Positions 11,443 to 23,978 of a stretch of DNA of 64,000 nucleotides are shown one piece after another. The translations under genes were made by a program, and so were the position numbers. The notes beneath the pieces are model-generated. The model was given only the letters and a program-made list of their open reading frames with translations, was not told where the DNA came from and searched no databases. This DNA comes from Dichomitus squalens LYAD-421 SS1 (Eukaryota; Basidiomycota; Agaricomycetes; Polyporales; Polyporaceae): contig NW_006766885.1 in NCBI RefSeq assembly GCF_000275845.1, forward strand, positions 859,129-923,128, written 5' to 3'. Numbering within the stretch: position 1 is the first letter of the stretch; every line of letters starts with the position of its first letter.

Positions 11443-13907
11443 ATGATGCCTTCCAGTGTGAGCACTCCGCATTCTGAGGGTGCTCTCCGTGTAGACGAAT
11501 CAGAGAAAGGAGTTTCCTTGGTGAGCGATATGCTTGTCTTCCTCTACAAAGCATGACACTACTTTCTGCCCATAGCTTCCGGTCGATCTAACAAACGGCA
11601 GAGAACCGAGAACTTGAATTCGCGGTACGATCGCATGATCCATACTGTTAACGCCATGCATCCAACACCTATCCGGACATCCCGCTCCGAGCGGCGCTCT
11701 CGTGTAGCCTCATCTACGTCTACAGCTACCAACGATACTCCTCGGACGCCGACAGACGCATATAGCCGCCGCAGTGGCAGCAGTTTGGGCCAAGATTTTT
11801 CTATCATCAAGATGGGCAAGCCCAGATCCTCTGCGAAGGGTCATGACCCGTTCGACCCAGGGGCCTTCAGTGAGGTACAAAATAATGGTGGTCTCCCTGT
11901 ACCAGCTTGGCTGAGAGGTACTATCTCTGCCTTGGAGACTCGAAACCCTCTCCGTCTTCTACTTCCGGACGACCCCGATGCACATGAACGACCTAGTCAC
12001 CTTGTTTCCGAGGCGTTTTCCGACACTGTTTCTATGGATGAACCCCCTTTTGCGTTCACAAGTCCTGCTCATCCGCCAGCTCTTGACACCATTCCTACCG
12101 CCAAAAGCTCACCATATACTAACCTTATACTAACACCGACCTCTACTGCCCTTGAAGCAGGAAGGCGAGAGCGATTTGCCGAAGGTCGCGATGCAGATGT
12201 TCGAAACTCTATACACCATACCACGAATCCGGCGTTTCCCTTCTCGACCCCAGGTCCCGCTTCGACACTGCCACTACCTGCACCCCCTGTCCGTGCTCGC
12301 TCACACATCGATATGATGCCTCACTCGTCTCCTGATCTAGTGAGCTCCCATACTCTTTTTGAAGCGGGCGTCGCATCACCCTTCAAGCCTTTTTCGAGGC
12401 CCGGCCCGAATATGTCTACCGATTCAACAGCGCGAGGAGTAGTTACGACACTACATCTGCCATCCATTGATGAACCACAATATGTACAGCATCTCGTCTA
12501 CTCACATGATCAAGATACGACAACTCTAGTGTCACATCCTCTATTGCCGCCTGCGTATATCTTGCCATTCTCTACCCCCGGACCTGCGGCATCTTCAACA
12601 GATCGGCTCTGTACGGCTCCTCGGAGCAAAGTGTTGCGAAACAAGCTCACTGACCTTGGGCCGGAATTCTCTCCGCCTAGTCGCTCGCCACGACGGGAGC
12701 CAACACCGGATCTGTTCTACTCTCGCCCAGCTTCGAAAAAGTCAAGAATGAAGCAGAACTCGCCATCACCACGGTCTTCAAGTTCTTCTGTGGAACGGTT
12801 CCTGCTCACCTTACACAGCAGGGACGACACCCATGCAATCGCCCAGCTCTCAGAATCCCCCTTCATAGCTAATGACCACCGCGAGGTCGCTCGCCCACAC
12901 GTCGATATTGATGCTCTCGACTTCAAGTGGGAAAGATTCGATCGTGGAGATATTGTTGCAGATGCGTCCTCTGCCTCCTCGCCTCGCCATGTGCATCCTG
13001 GTTCTGAAGAAGCGTTCTGGAGCCAGCCAGCAGGGCATATACCCACCCCGGTCGCGTCTCCCACACGACTTCGCGTCCCGAGAACCGACTCTTCTCCTGC
13101 ATCTTTGCGCCTCACTGGCATTTCGACCCCCGTAGCGGCCAGTCCCCACAAGCAAGCCGTTCTGAAACATCTCGGAGACCGAGAGAAGGATGGCGGCCTC
13201 TTTGCGTGGATCGTCCCACCTCGGGACGCTCCTCCACCCTCAACGCCCAAGGCGAGCGAGACCTGTAGCCATCCTCCGGCAACTGGTCGTCCACGGCGAC
13301 ACAACGCAGATCAGGACTTCCCTCCCGCCCCAGCATCGAGACCAGAACTCGGGGCGGCGACGGCCCGTTGTAGCCCCGGACGTAAACACCAGCGCGGCGT
13401 CGCCGACCGCTACGATCCAGAGTCAACGGAGACGAGATCAAGTCCTCCGGGGCGGCTCCCGTTCGCGCCGGGTTCTGGTATTTACATCTCGCCGTTGCGA
13501 GACAACCCGGGTGACGGGGACGAGGCGGGCGGGGAGGACTCCGGGAGTGACGAGGCCATCAGATCGGAAGGCCACACGGGAGTGAGTGCATGGGTATATT
13601 CGCATGCGCCCAAGCTGACGCTATTTAGATGCAGAACGTGCATCGACCTCGTATGAGAGTCGTCGCTCCTGCTGACCGGGGACTGTCAGCGAATGTATGT
13701 CAGAATGAGCCAGCTACCGCCGCTCAATCGGCAAACGAAGGGACTAAGGAGGACGCGAAACGATGTGCTAGCCAATTGATATCCGACGTCTCGACGCAGT
13801 CCGACGAGAATCGACGCAATATCGATGATGACATCGAAGAAGACGAGAGTAGTCTGCAGGGCTGCTCACAGGAGTCGAAGGATTCGATCGAGTCTTGGAC
13901 CAACTAA
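11443..13907 (+). CDS. large disordered protein, function unknown
   Basis: Not recognised. The main exon (about 11600-13581) encodes some 650 residues rich in Ser, Pro, Arg and Asp. An intron at 13582-13628 leads to the last exon (13629-13907), which ends in an acidic tail (DDDIEEDESS...SWTN). The start is tentative: ATG at 11443 or 11446, then a short exon (MPSSVSTPHSEGALRVDESE), an intron with a CTAAC branch site, and in-frame entry at about 11602. Otherwise the first ATG of the large exon is 11635. Visible features: PFSTPGP twice (about 12238 and 12568), a hydrophobic patch PAWLRGTISALETRNPLRLLLPD near the N-terminus, DALDFKWERFDRGDI at about 12912, and GGLFAWIVPP at about 13195. No enzyme motif or membrane span was seen. 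A nuclear or scaffold role would be a guess. Confidence 0.7.
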
Positions 13908-14639
13908 GGCTGTTCGAAGTCGTTCGTTAAATAGACCAATATCACTGTTGAGGCTGAGGTCACGACATGCCACGTTCGCCGCTCGATACCCCCGACATGT
14001 AGCCTATAGTTCCGTGCTATACATGACCTGGACTGGGCTGTCGTCTTAGGAGTACGCATTACCGTTTCTAACTTCGGCAAATCATATGTCCGAACCACAT
14101 GCGACTATGATAGCGACATAGCATGTAGATCTGTCGCCTCGTATCGAGAAGAATTCGGCGCACTCCCCGTATTTTGCTGTGCATAGAAAGATTAGACGAG
14201 CTTGCACAGACCCACCGCCACCTCGAACACAGGCAGCTTTAACAACTATGCAGGTTGGTCCTGTTGGAGCCATAGGCCTCAGTGGTCGCCTGAGACCCAC
14301 TTTTTGCACTTGTAGACCGAGCATGCAAGCGGGAATCCCACACCCAGACTCACATATCATGCAGAAGAGTCCTGTACCACTCGTGGCGAGGAGCGAACAA
14401 GACAGTTAGTGATCTACGAGTCTCAGGATATATTCAGGGTTCCAATAGCGTGCTTCAAGTCTCGTGTGCAAGCAGCATCTACTCTACCGTAACAGAGACA
14501 AGCCTAGTCAAACCTGGGGATATAACGATATGCGAAACCTCCACGACAGCCAACATGAATCGAAAGCGATGCAAAGCAGGTATAGCACAAGAAAGCCGAG
14601 ACAAGTCAGTAACGATCGGATGACTACCAATCGAACCCT
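13908..14639. other. intergenic between convergent genes
   Basis: About 730 bases between the stops of two convergent genes. No coding frame with introns, RNA gene or repeat was recognised. Expected to be 3' UTR and spacer. Confidence 0.4.
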
Positions 14640-15596
14640 CTAAAACCCGACGTCGCCGCCGTCATAGGGCTCCACATGCACGCGGGGCTCGCCCTTGACC
14701 TTCTTCAGGCGGTACCGTTCGAGCTCGTACCGCTCGTATGACGCCGCGGCGAGGCGCATCGCGCGTATGTGGTGGGGACGCGAGTTAGCCGCAGCCGCGT
14801 GAGCGCGAGATTGCCAAATGCAGGTGGCGAGGTTAAGGCTTGTCGTCGGGTGGGGAGTGCCATACCAGTACAGGATCAACTGCGCACGCAACACAAACCG
14901 GTTAGCCACCGCACTCTGGATGCAGTGTGAGAAAGGATGTCGCGAGACGTACACCACCGTTCTGCACAGCTTCCTCGTGCGCCTTCCTGTCCGCGTCGTA
15001 TAGCGCTGGATGGTGCGAGAACGCGTTCGTCAGAGGTGTTGCGCACGCGAGGGGGCGGATCACGTCAGGATGTACTCACGTCCTCCGTCGCTCCCCTCCT
15101 TCCGCTTGCTGCGGAACGCGACGCAGTACCACTCGCGCTCCTCGTCCTCGGGGAGCTCCAGCTCGTTCCAGTTGAACGCTTCGTGGTATGGTACCGTGGC
15201 GTAGTCCTCGGTCACGGGGCGGAAGTGGTGCAGAGCACGGTGCAAGGACAGCGACGGCCCGTCGATAGATGGAAGCCGGGAGTCGGTAGCAAGGGGTCGT
15301 GGAGCACTGGGAGAGGCAAATGCCGGCGAAGAGGTAGGGTGATTGGGAACTATCACCCCGACCGGGAGGGAGGACAACAGCGGGGGGAGATAAAGGATCG
15401 GAGATTGGGAACGTTCCGAGAATGTGGGAAGGACGTGAGGGTCGCGGGTAGGATGCTTGCTGTCCCCTTCCTGCTTTGGTTGTATCTCCGGAGTGTTTTG
15501 TTGGAAATCCACAGGTAGCGTGACATCCGATAAGGGAGAAACGGAGTCCTGAGGAACTAGAACAGGGACAGGAGAAGCGGTCGCGACTTCGACCAT
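14640..15596 (-). CDS. conserved fungal protein, UPF0643/PB2B2.08-like
   Basis: Four protein-level blocks join in frame. Exon 1 (ATG at 15594-15596) has a Ser/Pro-rich leader of about 95 residues, then HHFRPVTEDYATVPYHEAFNWNELELP and EREWYCVAFRSKRK. Exon 2 gives PLYDADRKAHEEAVQNGG. Exon 3 starts LILYWYGTP and continues TSLNLATCIWQSRAHAAAANSRPHH and AMRLAAASYERYELERYRL, ending in VEPYDGGDVGF with TAG at 14640-14642. The EEA..NGG..LYWYG and LATCIWQSR blocks resemble a conserved fungal family of unknown function (UPF0643, S. pombe PB2B2.08). That assignment rests on memory of the family pattern. No signal peptide or membrane span was seen. The biochemical role is unknown. Confidence 0.62.
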
Positions 15597-16311
15597 ATTT
15601 GAAGAAGGCTTGGAGTCAAGCAGAGATGAGATAGCTCAGGATGAGAAACTTTGAGGGAGGGAAAAGGCAGGAGGGCTCGGGATGCAGAGTCAGTCATCGT
15701 CCGCTTAATTTTATAAGAAGCTGAAATGAGCCTCTCATCACCTTGCCGGGTGGTCGCGACGTGCGTGGAGAGCCCTCGCGGGGTATGGTGCGAGGTGTTG
15801 TAAGCTCGCCCACGCGATTGCGCGATCTCAAGCTCATCGGGACGGCGGTCGCTATTATGACATACGCGTCAGCCACGGTGTAAATCCGGTTGACCACTTA
15901 CGACGCGCGTACTACGAACGGTTCGCATGCCAGAAGCCAAAGGACGGACTCCTAGTCGTTCAGGATGGACGAGGACTGTAATACATCGGTCGCTGATGGA
16001 CGCCGCGCAAGTGGGGACGACGAATTCCCCAACGCAGATGCCAAGTGTCTGTCAAAGACTCCGACACGGCCATATTGTCTGTGCTTAGCGGGTGAAACTA
16101 GGCAGAACACTGGCAAGTTGTTCGGCGAATGTTTGGGTGGCTATTGTACGCAAGTGAGAAACGAGTGCGAAACTGATTTGAGGCCGATGGCTGCCTTAGC
16201 CGCCCACGGAGCATGTGACCTCACCGGACGCAACAGCTCGTCGCGGCACACGGCTTCGACCAGACTTCTCGACGGTGTCCACCACACTCTCTACGCGCAT
16301 TTATCCTGGAC
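15597..16311. other. divergent promoter region
   Basis: About 715 bases between the starts of the UPF0643-like gene (-) and the complex-I-like gene (+). No gene was supported; small open frames here have no motif. Confidence 0.4.
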
Positions 16312-17035
16312 ATGGCAACCCGCAAGGCTGCGGACCATACCCTCTACCATCTCAGCCCGAAGGGCTTCTGGAAGAAATTCAGTGCGCGCGTCCATCCTCT
16401 AACTTCCCGCAACTGTGCCTGACAGCATACTCGACGTTTGCAGGGGACGCCGTTGTTGTGAATCCTGAAATTTCTAGTGGCCTCCCTATCGCTAGTGTCA
16501 ACCGTCAACCGCCTCCTGGGTCAAGGCCGGAGAAGTACTCCACACCTGCCACCAAGGGTTCGGAACATATCGATATGTGACGCGTATGATTGGGTCTGAC
16601 CGATACTACCTCAGCCTCCGACCCCGCACAGAACCCGTACTGGAAGCGCGATGTGCGACGGGCGTACCCTCAACTTTCGGTGGTGACTCAGGCAGAGCTA
16701 TCTACGCTACTTTTGGAGCATGCGCAGGCACAACAATTGTACGTTCCCTCCCCGTGCCACGGTCTGATTCATTCCACATCCTGACCAACCCACGCGATAG
16801 CATTGCTGCCCCTGGAGAGAGCCAGAAGAGCGAGACTTCGTCTGTGCCTGCTGAGCAGAAAGGCGGTGTCGACCTCACGGAGGCCATTGCCACGATTGCG
16901 TCCGCTCGCAAGGCTTATTCTGAGAGCAAGCTCCCTCCTACCCTTCCTATTCCATTCAAGAAATGGCAGCCGCAGCGCGTAGAAGACGCACCCCATGATC
17001 CCCACGCGTACTTCCCGATGCTCCTTGTGAAGTAG
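16312..17035 (+). CDS. probable NADH:ubiquinone oxidoreductase 21.3-kDa-type accessory subunit
   Basis: Four exons join cleanly: 16312-16381, 16444-16557, 16615-16738 and 16801-17035. The product has about 180 residues. It begins MATRKAADHTLYHLSPKGFWKKF, then DAVVVNPEISSGLPI and RPEKYSTPATKASDPAQ. The core is NPYWKRDVRRAYPQLSVV, and the C-terminus is FKKWQPQ...HDPHAYFPMLLVK. The YWKRD.RR.YPQLSVV signature and overall length fit the fungal-specific 21.3-kDa subunit (NUZM type) of respiratory complex I, which would place the protein on the mitochondrial inner membrane. This family call is from recall and is moderately sure; the gene structure itself is well supported because three phase-1 or phase-2 junctions restore one frame. 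Confidence 0.72.
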
Positions 17036-17398
17036 ACTATCAGTAGAGCTCGTCAGTTGCATCCTGATCTACAAGTCATGTACGACTGACCGCGAGAATG
17101 TATGAAGCATCGGCATCAGTCTCGCAGCTTGTTCTCGCCATTTGACATCATTGAATACAACGCAGTTGGTTGGCTCAGAGCCACGTATCCTACTGCCTGC
17201 AACTTGCTGGTGGTCATGCCGTGGGAATCAGCCCAATCCGACCGTGCCGCAAGTCTCCAACAATTGTGGCTACGGAACGTAGACTTCTTCAATTGTACAC
17301 CTACCCTTTGCTCGATATTTGAAACCTCACAATACTGCGTGCTTGCTCTGGACACCACTGCGTATCTGCAGTCCGCATAATTGCCTTGACTCATCATA
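17036..17398. other. short intergenic spacer
   Basis: About 360 bases between two genes on the same strand. It must hold the 3' UTR of the complex-I-like gene and the promoter of the splicing factor. Nothing else was seen. Confidence 0.4.
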
Positions 17399-18958
17399 AT
17401 GTCGACTTTGGAGGACGGCGCCACCCCGGTAGTCTTAGCGAGTGGGTCCTCATCAGAGGCACAGGCCGCCGCATTCGCCGACGATCCACGCGTACACTAT
17501 GACAAGACGGCTGGTACGTGGCGTTTTGAGCAGGATGACGGGACCGAGCTGGAGTACGACGCGGCGAAAGGAGCATGGGTCCCAGTGGTAAGCACCATAA
17601 CATTGTGCCGCAGCATTCAACGGGGCTCATGCACCGTCCTACCCCTACAGCTCGATGACGAGCTCGTGAAGGCCCAACAGGCCGCATACTCTGTCGTTGG
17701 TGTAGACGAGGAGGTGCGTCTGCACGTCTGCTTCCCTCCGTGAATACACGTCCCAACACCACCCCTGCGCTTCGTCTTCACAGGCACCCGCCGCGCCCGT
17801 CCTCAAGCGCATCAACAAGAAGCGCAAAGAGCCCGCAGACGGGCCCGTCATCATCTCCGGAGGCAGCAAGCGCGGCAAGAAAGGCTCTGCCGCCAACGAC
17901 TCCAACAACGGCGCGTCCACTTCTGCGGCGCCTCCGGAACGCAAGTCCAAGAACACCGCGGTTTACATCACTGGACTGCCCTCCGACACGACCGCGGACG
18001 AGCTCGTGGAGCGTTTTGGGAAGTTCGGACTGATCGAGGAGGACGATGCGGGGTACCCGAAGGTGAAGCTGTACGCGCGCGACGACGGGAGCTTCTCGGG
18101 GGACGCGCTCGTCGTGTACTTCAAGGAGGAGTCCGTCGACCTCGCGATCACGATGCTGGACGACGCAGAGCTGCGGGTGGGCGAGCCGAGCACGAGGATG
18201 CATGTCAAACGCGCGGAGTTCGGGCACAAGCATGAGAGCGGTAGTGGGCAGGGAGGACCGGCGAAGCCGCGGAGGACGGTGGAAGACAAGAAGAGGGCGA
18301 CGAGGAGGATTGGGAAGATGCAGAAGTGCGTGCCTTTCTGAACCCACTATTGCGGACGAACGAGGAAGACTTACAAATATGTGCGTGTTCTCCAGGAAAC
18401 TGGGCGAGTGGGACGACGAGGATGGTTTCGGTCCTGCAATCACGGAAGAAGATAAGATGAATGCTATGAACAAGCACGGGCGGGTGGTCGTGCTAAAGCA
18501 TATGTTCACGCTGAAAGAGCTTCAGGAGGACAAGTCGTTGCTTCTCGACCTCAAAGAGGATGTACGAGAAGAGTGTTCCACGCTTGGCGAAGTCACGAAT
18601 GTTGTCCTATACGACGTACGTAGCCTGCCCTCCGCCTTGTTATCACCCGCTGACTCGCGCTGCAGGAGGAGCCCGATGGTATCATGACAGTCAAGTTCAA
18701 GGATCCACTCAGTGCCCAAGCTTGCATGATTGTGAGTCTTGAGTTGCCTGCCGAGTTCAAACTGGCTGAGCCAAGATTGCGTCACAGAAAATGAACGGCC
18801 GTTTCTTCGCTGGTCGCCGTATAGAAGCCACCCTCTATGCCGGACGACAACGCTTCAGACGGAGCGGATACGGCGATAACTTCGGCGAGGGCGAACAGGG
18901 CGAGAAAGCACGTCTCGACGACTTCGCAAAATGGCTCATGGCCGAGGGCGAGGAGTGA
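17399..18958 (+). CDS. CUS2: U2 snRNP-associated splicing factor, CUS2 / Tat-SF1 family
   Basis: This family binds the SF3B1 subunit and remodels U2 snRNA before prespliceosome assembly. From the ATG at 17399 there is an N-terminal segment with RVHYDKTAGTWRFEQDDGTELEYDAAKGAW, as in Tat-SF1 proteins. A Lys-rich linker (VLKRINKKRKEP) follows. RRM1 starts NTAVYITGLPSDTTADELVERF and contains PKVKLY and DALVVYF. A second linker carries KLGEWDDED. The C-terminal RRM (VVVLKHMFTLKELQED) contains ECSTLGEVTNVVLYD, GIMTVKFKD and NGRFFAGRRIEATLY. The RFF in this last motif is the Arg-X-Phe of a U2AF-homology motif, which grips tryptophan-bearing ligands such as SF3B1. It ends MAEGEE with TGA at 18956-18958. 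About six introns keep frame; no lesion was seen. Confidence 0.88.
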
Positions 18959-19246
18959 TGTATGACGTTTCAGCTATGTTATCGACATAATCCTGGAGGG
19001 GCAGCACTGGACTATGAACGTAGTCTAATATCTATGTGTATATGTGCATTGCAGCAGCTGTGCGACTATAGTAAAATCCTTCCTGTGAACCAATGTACAA
19101 GGACGAACAAGAGCTAGACGGAATCAAGAATAGATGACAATAGTAGTCCGTGCCGAAAGCATGCAGACAGCGAATTTGATAAGAACAGCAAGTATAACAT
19201 TCATCTGAGATCCTCCAGGATACCCAGGCCCACCCTCTAGTGTAGC

Positions 19247-22200
19247 TTACCAGCATGAGCAGAGCGGCTTGGCATCGACAGTCTCCAGGCGCTACACGGG
19301 CCTTCCAGTTAGCACACTTCTAGCAGAAAAATACACCCGGTAAACCTACCTCGACGATTACTGTCTTCGTCTTCGGACTCTCCACTGAGTGATCACGGAT
19401 CCAGTCCAAACTCGGCTCCTCTTCAATGACGCCCTGATAGCTCGTGAATCGAGTATGCAGCGACGAGTGTGGCGCCTCGATCTGGCTCGTGCTCTTGGAC
19501 ATGGCCACCAAGTCCTCTTCTGCAAAGGACATCGACAAGTCTGCCTCACCAGCCTCCTGCAGACTGTCGCGATCCTCCGTCTCGGGCACCACAGGCAACC
19601 GCTCCGTCTGAGACGACGGAGAGAGCATAAGTCCACCTTCCGCAGATGACTCGCGAGAAACCGGTGGCGAGTCGAAGGTGGACCGAGTCGGTGGTGCAGA
19701 CAAAGGAACTCGGTGCAGCTGGGATGGAGCGGACGATGACTCGCCGACGTCGACCTCGCGCTCATCGTCGTCCACAATGTCATCGTCATCAACCCCCAGC
19801 CGCTTCAGCCCGGCCTCGACGGCATCCAAGCGCTCCATGTGCTCGAGCACAGTGACCCCAGTGGTCGCAGGATGCACGCGCTGGAACTTCGCCGAGAACG
19901 AAACGGGCCGCGAGATGCCCACCATGTCCGTCGACGACCGCCGTATCGGCGGGGGGAAACCGTTAATGCTCTGGCTGCGTGTTCGACGTTGCTGTGTTGG
20001 TAGTTGGGGCATGGAGACGATGGACGCGTGTGGGGAAATGGGCGGAACTTGGTTAGAATAGGAGGACGTGCTATTCGCCACTTCAGCGTCTCGGAGCATG
20101 TCTTCGGTCATGGGGATCTCGTCGTCCCATACCAGGACTTTCGTTCTACGAGTAAGCTCCAAAGGACCCTCATCCTGAGGAGAGCTTAGTACGTCCCTGC
20201 ACGGTGGTAATTGATGAGCGCTTACTGCGTGCTTCAACGACTGTACAATGTTGAAGGCCTGTCCCTTAATGACCGCAATTTGCCGCTGCAGAAAGAGCTC
20301 ATCAATGGTGGATTCGATTATACTAGGTTTTACTACTTACCCTGAACATCTTGGGGTGGAAGTCCGGATCTACCGCAAACAGCTTTCTCAGCTCATACGT
20401 CGTCTCCGCCCACCACATCTTCGATGTCAGCAAAGGCAAGAAGTGGTCCCTCGTCTTCTGACTGAACGGTCGCCCAATGATTGTCACCGGAAGGTACAAC
20501 CATCCATAGGTATACGATCGCCACCCCTTCGGATGTTCGTGAGGGAATGACAACGAGTTGTCGATAGCGGCGATGTGTATGTGCGGCTGTGTTGTATACG
20601 GGAGACTGGATGAGTATGCCGGCGCGTATGCGGACGAGGTAGGAGCCCCGATGATAGTGTGTCCGCTGCCTATGGTGTCTGACCGCCTAAGCTCAGTCAT
20701 CATGGGCATCTCGGGCCGCGATGTCCGTGAAGGCGCGACGTCTACGAGCGACTTCGAGTGATCGCCTTCGCAGAACTTGATCATGTAGTTGTCAGCGCCA
20801 CGGTCAGTGTTCAGCATCAGGTAGTCTATCAAGGCGTTAGGATACGGATCCGACCACACGTACGGGAACAAAGTGATACCTAAGATGACCAATCTGCCCG
20901 GCATAGCCATTAGTTTATTGACATTCGAAAGAGTTGCATAGCAATACCTACTTCTCGAGTTCTTCTCGGAAGTTGTCTTGTAGCGCAGGCGTCCAATAGA
21001 AAGGCTCCCCTGACCGACTCTCCGTCCTATCGTACATCCGTTCGACGACGTCGTCATCCTCGTAGTCCTCCTCCGCACCGGTCTTGCCACAGACGACTTT
21101 GAGAGCACCAAGGAACTTCTTGTAGAAACTGCCCTTCCGGTGGCTGTCGTCGTCGAACGTGTCGGAGATGGCTCGACCTGGCCATGGATGCTTTCGCAAG
21201 AAGTCGGAAGCATCTGTATGTGTGTTCAGAAGAATGTACGCTAGGCCAGAGCCAACGAACATGCATACCTGTGAAGCCATGCAAGAAGTATTGCATACTG
21301 CCGATCTTCTCAGGTAGTGGCTTCCCCTTCTTGGCCGCGGTGCGGTCTAGCCAATCATAGAAGAATGCCTTGACTCTGTGCTCAGCTGCTGCATGCTGTC
21401 ACGAATACTGTTACTCACCTGACTCGATAAAGACACGAGCTGCGTCCTCGGAACAATGTTGAGACCCAGGCGCTCGTCAAGTAGTGACGCAGCCGCTTCC
21501 GAGATGTAACTACGCGCCTGTAAATCTAGGGAGTTAGGGAAGCGCGGCGACTACATACCTTAGATTGGGAATGAGACAAGCTCTACCGAAGGGTATGATC
21601 CACCGGAACTGCCTATGTAGCCATTTGGTAGTCTAAACCCGAATCAGCCACCGCAAGGATACTAGCGCGGACACGCCTTACCTTCGGGTTTAGGCGTCCG
21701 TAGGGCTCCTCGTCTTTCGGCTTGAAAACACTATCACACTATGAATACTGATCGGATGTGAAGCAGCAGAGCAAGACGTACGCAACAGTCTGGACGCGGC
21801 CGTCGACCTTCGCGCGGGCATAGTACGATCCAGAAGACCCCTTGGTAATCATCTTGGGATGAATGCCTTCGCCAATGGCGTCGCGCACTGCTTGGACGTA
21901 TCTTGTGCTGTCAGTTAGGAAGGGGAGAATGTCACAGCAGTGATACTCACATTTCGAAGTCGGCAGCAGTCATAGGAGGCTTGTGGTCCAAGGTCTTCAC
22001 CTATGAGCATAGTGCAGGGTATGTTGATCCCCCTAAGCAGTGAAGCAGTAGTGAGAGATACTCACTGGACTGGTGTGCACCATCGACGGAGTGTATTGGG
22101 GCTCAAACACGCTGTGCCAGATCTCCTTCTTGGAATTGTCCTCGACCTTCTTCTTCCGCTTCACCTTCTGCGCTATAGATTCGGTCCATCTTGGTAGGAC

Positions 22201-22413
22201 AGCATCTCGGTTTCCTGGAAACGCCAAATGAATGGAATGAGACACGCACCTCTTGAACGCAGTGTCCAGATTCCTCAAGTCAATGTGCACTGGTCGATGC
22301 GCCCTGCGTAACCCTCGTGCAGTAACCGATTGCGGTAAGGACTCAGAGACGTCCGCTTCCTCGTCATCGGGATTCTGCGTCAGAGGCTGGTATTCAGAAC
22401 GGTCGGGTGGCAT
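19247..22413 (-). CDS. LSB6: type II phosphatidylinositol 4-kinase (LSB6/PI4K2)
   Basis: It makes PI4P on Golgi, endosomal or vacuolar membranes. The ATG is at 22411-22413 (MPPDRSEYQPLTQ); an upstream GTG is not credible. In order: GSSGSYYARAKVDGRVQTVAVF, then KPKDEEPYGRLNPK (nucleotide-binding loop); LIPNLSYISEAAASLLDE and LNIVPRTQLVSL; GSMQYFLHGF; the catalytic segment ILDYLMLNTDRGADNYMIKF; and the metal-binding segment IAAIDNSLSFPHEHPKGW. These are the hallmarks of type II PI4Ks rather than type III. A fungal C-terminal extension of about 250 Ser-rich residues follows. The short last exon gives RLETVDAKPLCSCW with TAA at 19247-19249; the two terminal cysteines could be lipidated. At least ten introns keep one frame. 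Confidence 0.9.
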
Positions 22414-23978
22414 GGTCAACGTCCAGGGAGCGTATAGACGGCGGAGGATAGGAGTGCGGGGTTGCACGGTGCGGGCGGATGTGCCACGCAGGGTGATTCG
22501 TATTCGCCGTGCCCTTCACACCGATGTGATCGCCCATATATGGCAATCACCATCTTGGCCTCCTGTGCAGTTCCCGGTACCCGTGCATCGCTCCTTTCCT
22601 TACCTTCGCCTTGGACACGAATGCGCCCGCAACACAAGTTTCCTGGGGTACGTGAGTGTAGCCTGCTGCTATCCCTACTACGTCAGGATAGTCTCAGTCG
22701 GTATGAGACGCTAGCGGGCGCCAGGACAACTTACACCCACGATCTCGAGTCTGAGCGCGATCAAGGACGTACATCTCTCTACATCGGCACCAAGCATGCG
22801 GAGTACATTAGGCAACATGAGCAGCCAACAGCATTCAGATAAGCCTGCCGTCTATGTAGAATCATTGCATCTCCATCTACGAGCGCGCTCGAGTTCAGTG
22901 GAAGACCGGCGACCATGCAGGAAAGCCTCAATGCAGTTATCTGGATACTAGTTGGTGATAGACGGAGCTCAGTTGTAGCTGCTAGGCAAGCCGTGGACGA
23001 ACGAATCTGAAATCTACATGCTCAGTGCTGGGCTGCTACAGCGGCCCGCGTGGGAGCGCCGTATGTGTTATTCTTGCAACCTGACGCGCAGGTCTTCCGC
23101 TGAATCCGATGAAAGATCTGGACGCTCCTCGCTGCCATCGTCAGCAGGCTGCAGTGACACCGGACCTTTTGCCATGAATATGGCGCTTCGGATGCTTCCG
23201 TAACCAGCGTCGGCTAGCCTGCTGCGCTATTCCACTAGGAATTGCGCAATCCTCGCAGCTCTTGGGAATTGCCAATACAAGGTAGGTTCAACAGTTAACC
23301 ACATCTACTTGTTTGACCCAGCGGTTCGTTAACCGACGGGAGGAAAGGTCGCGTTCTGGCACAGTGCTCGGGGCGTCACGTGAGTGGTGGCGGTGAGAGC
23401 GGCAAGTGAGCATGCCTCTCCCCCAATCCTCCCCTTCCGAGTGGCTACACAATTCGGAATTCAAGACGGGCACTGCAGCTGGCCTCGTCCCATGCTGCGT
23501 CACCTTCCCTATCTTCTGTGTCAGCTCGCCAGAATGAACCCACTCCTATTGGCGGCTAGACAGCGTTTAGGTGATCCGAAAACTGGTATTCGGAATTCGC
23601 TAGTTGAACGCGTGCAGTTCCGGTCCCAATCTCTTCTCGAGGATTCCCCCCCTTGGAGTCATGCTGTTAAGCGCAGCCCTCATATATCTCCATCCCAGCG
23701 ATTGTGAGGTGATCCCTCCCTTCCCCTCATTCTTTGGCTCTGATAACCCTTTTGGGCTTTGTTTTGCCCGTCATGCCTCTTTTGCAGCCAGTGTATGCTT
23801 GGAAAAGCTGGCGAGAGCGTATTCGGTGCGTACTGTCATCCTTATTATACGAAAACGGCGCCACATATCTCTCTGGCCGGGGACGCTACGTCTGACCGAG
23901 GAGCGCTTCACATTCCGGCGTCTGGTGGACGTGGAATCTGAACGAACGAGGCCTCTCGGTCGTAGATGTACCATCCCT
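22414..23978. other. divergent intergenic region of LSB6 and SSU1
   Basis: About 1.5 kb between two divergent genes. It should hold both promoters. Open frames are short or start with GTG/TTG and show no motifs. The start of the SSU1 gene may lie further upstream than given. Confidence 0.4.

Noticed and set aside
11402..11447. ATGGACTCGATTCCAGCC as the first exon of the disordered-protein gene
   Set aside because: Any splice from its GTGAGA donor to the nearest AG gives an intron of under 30 bases or hits a stop codon at once.
14617..14640. Possible tRNA B-box (GGGTTCGATTGGT on the minus strand)
   Set aside because: The second half does not match the GGTTCGANTCC consensus, and no acceptor stem or A-box was found at the right distance.
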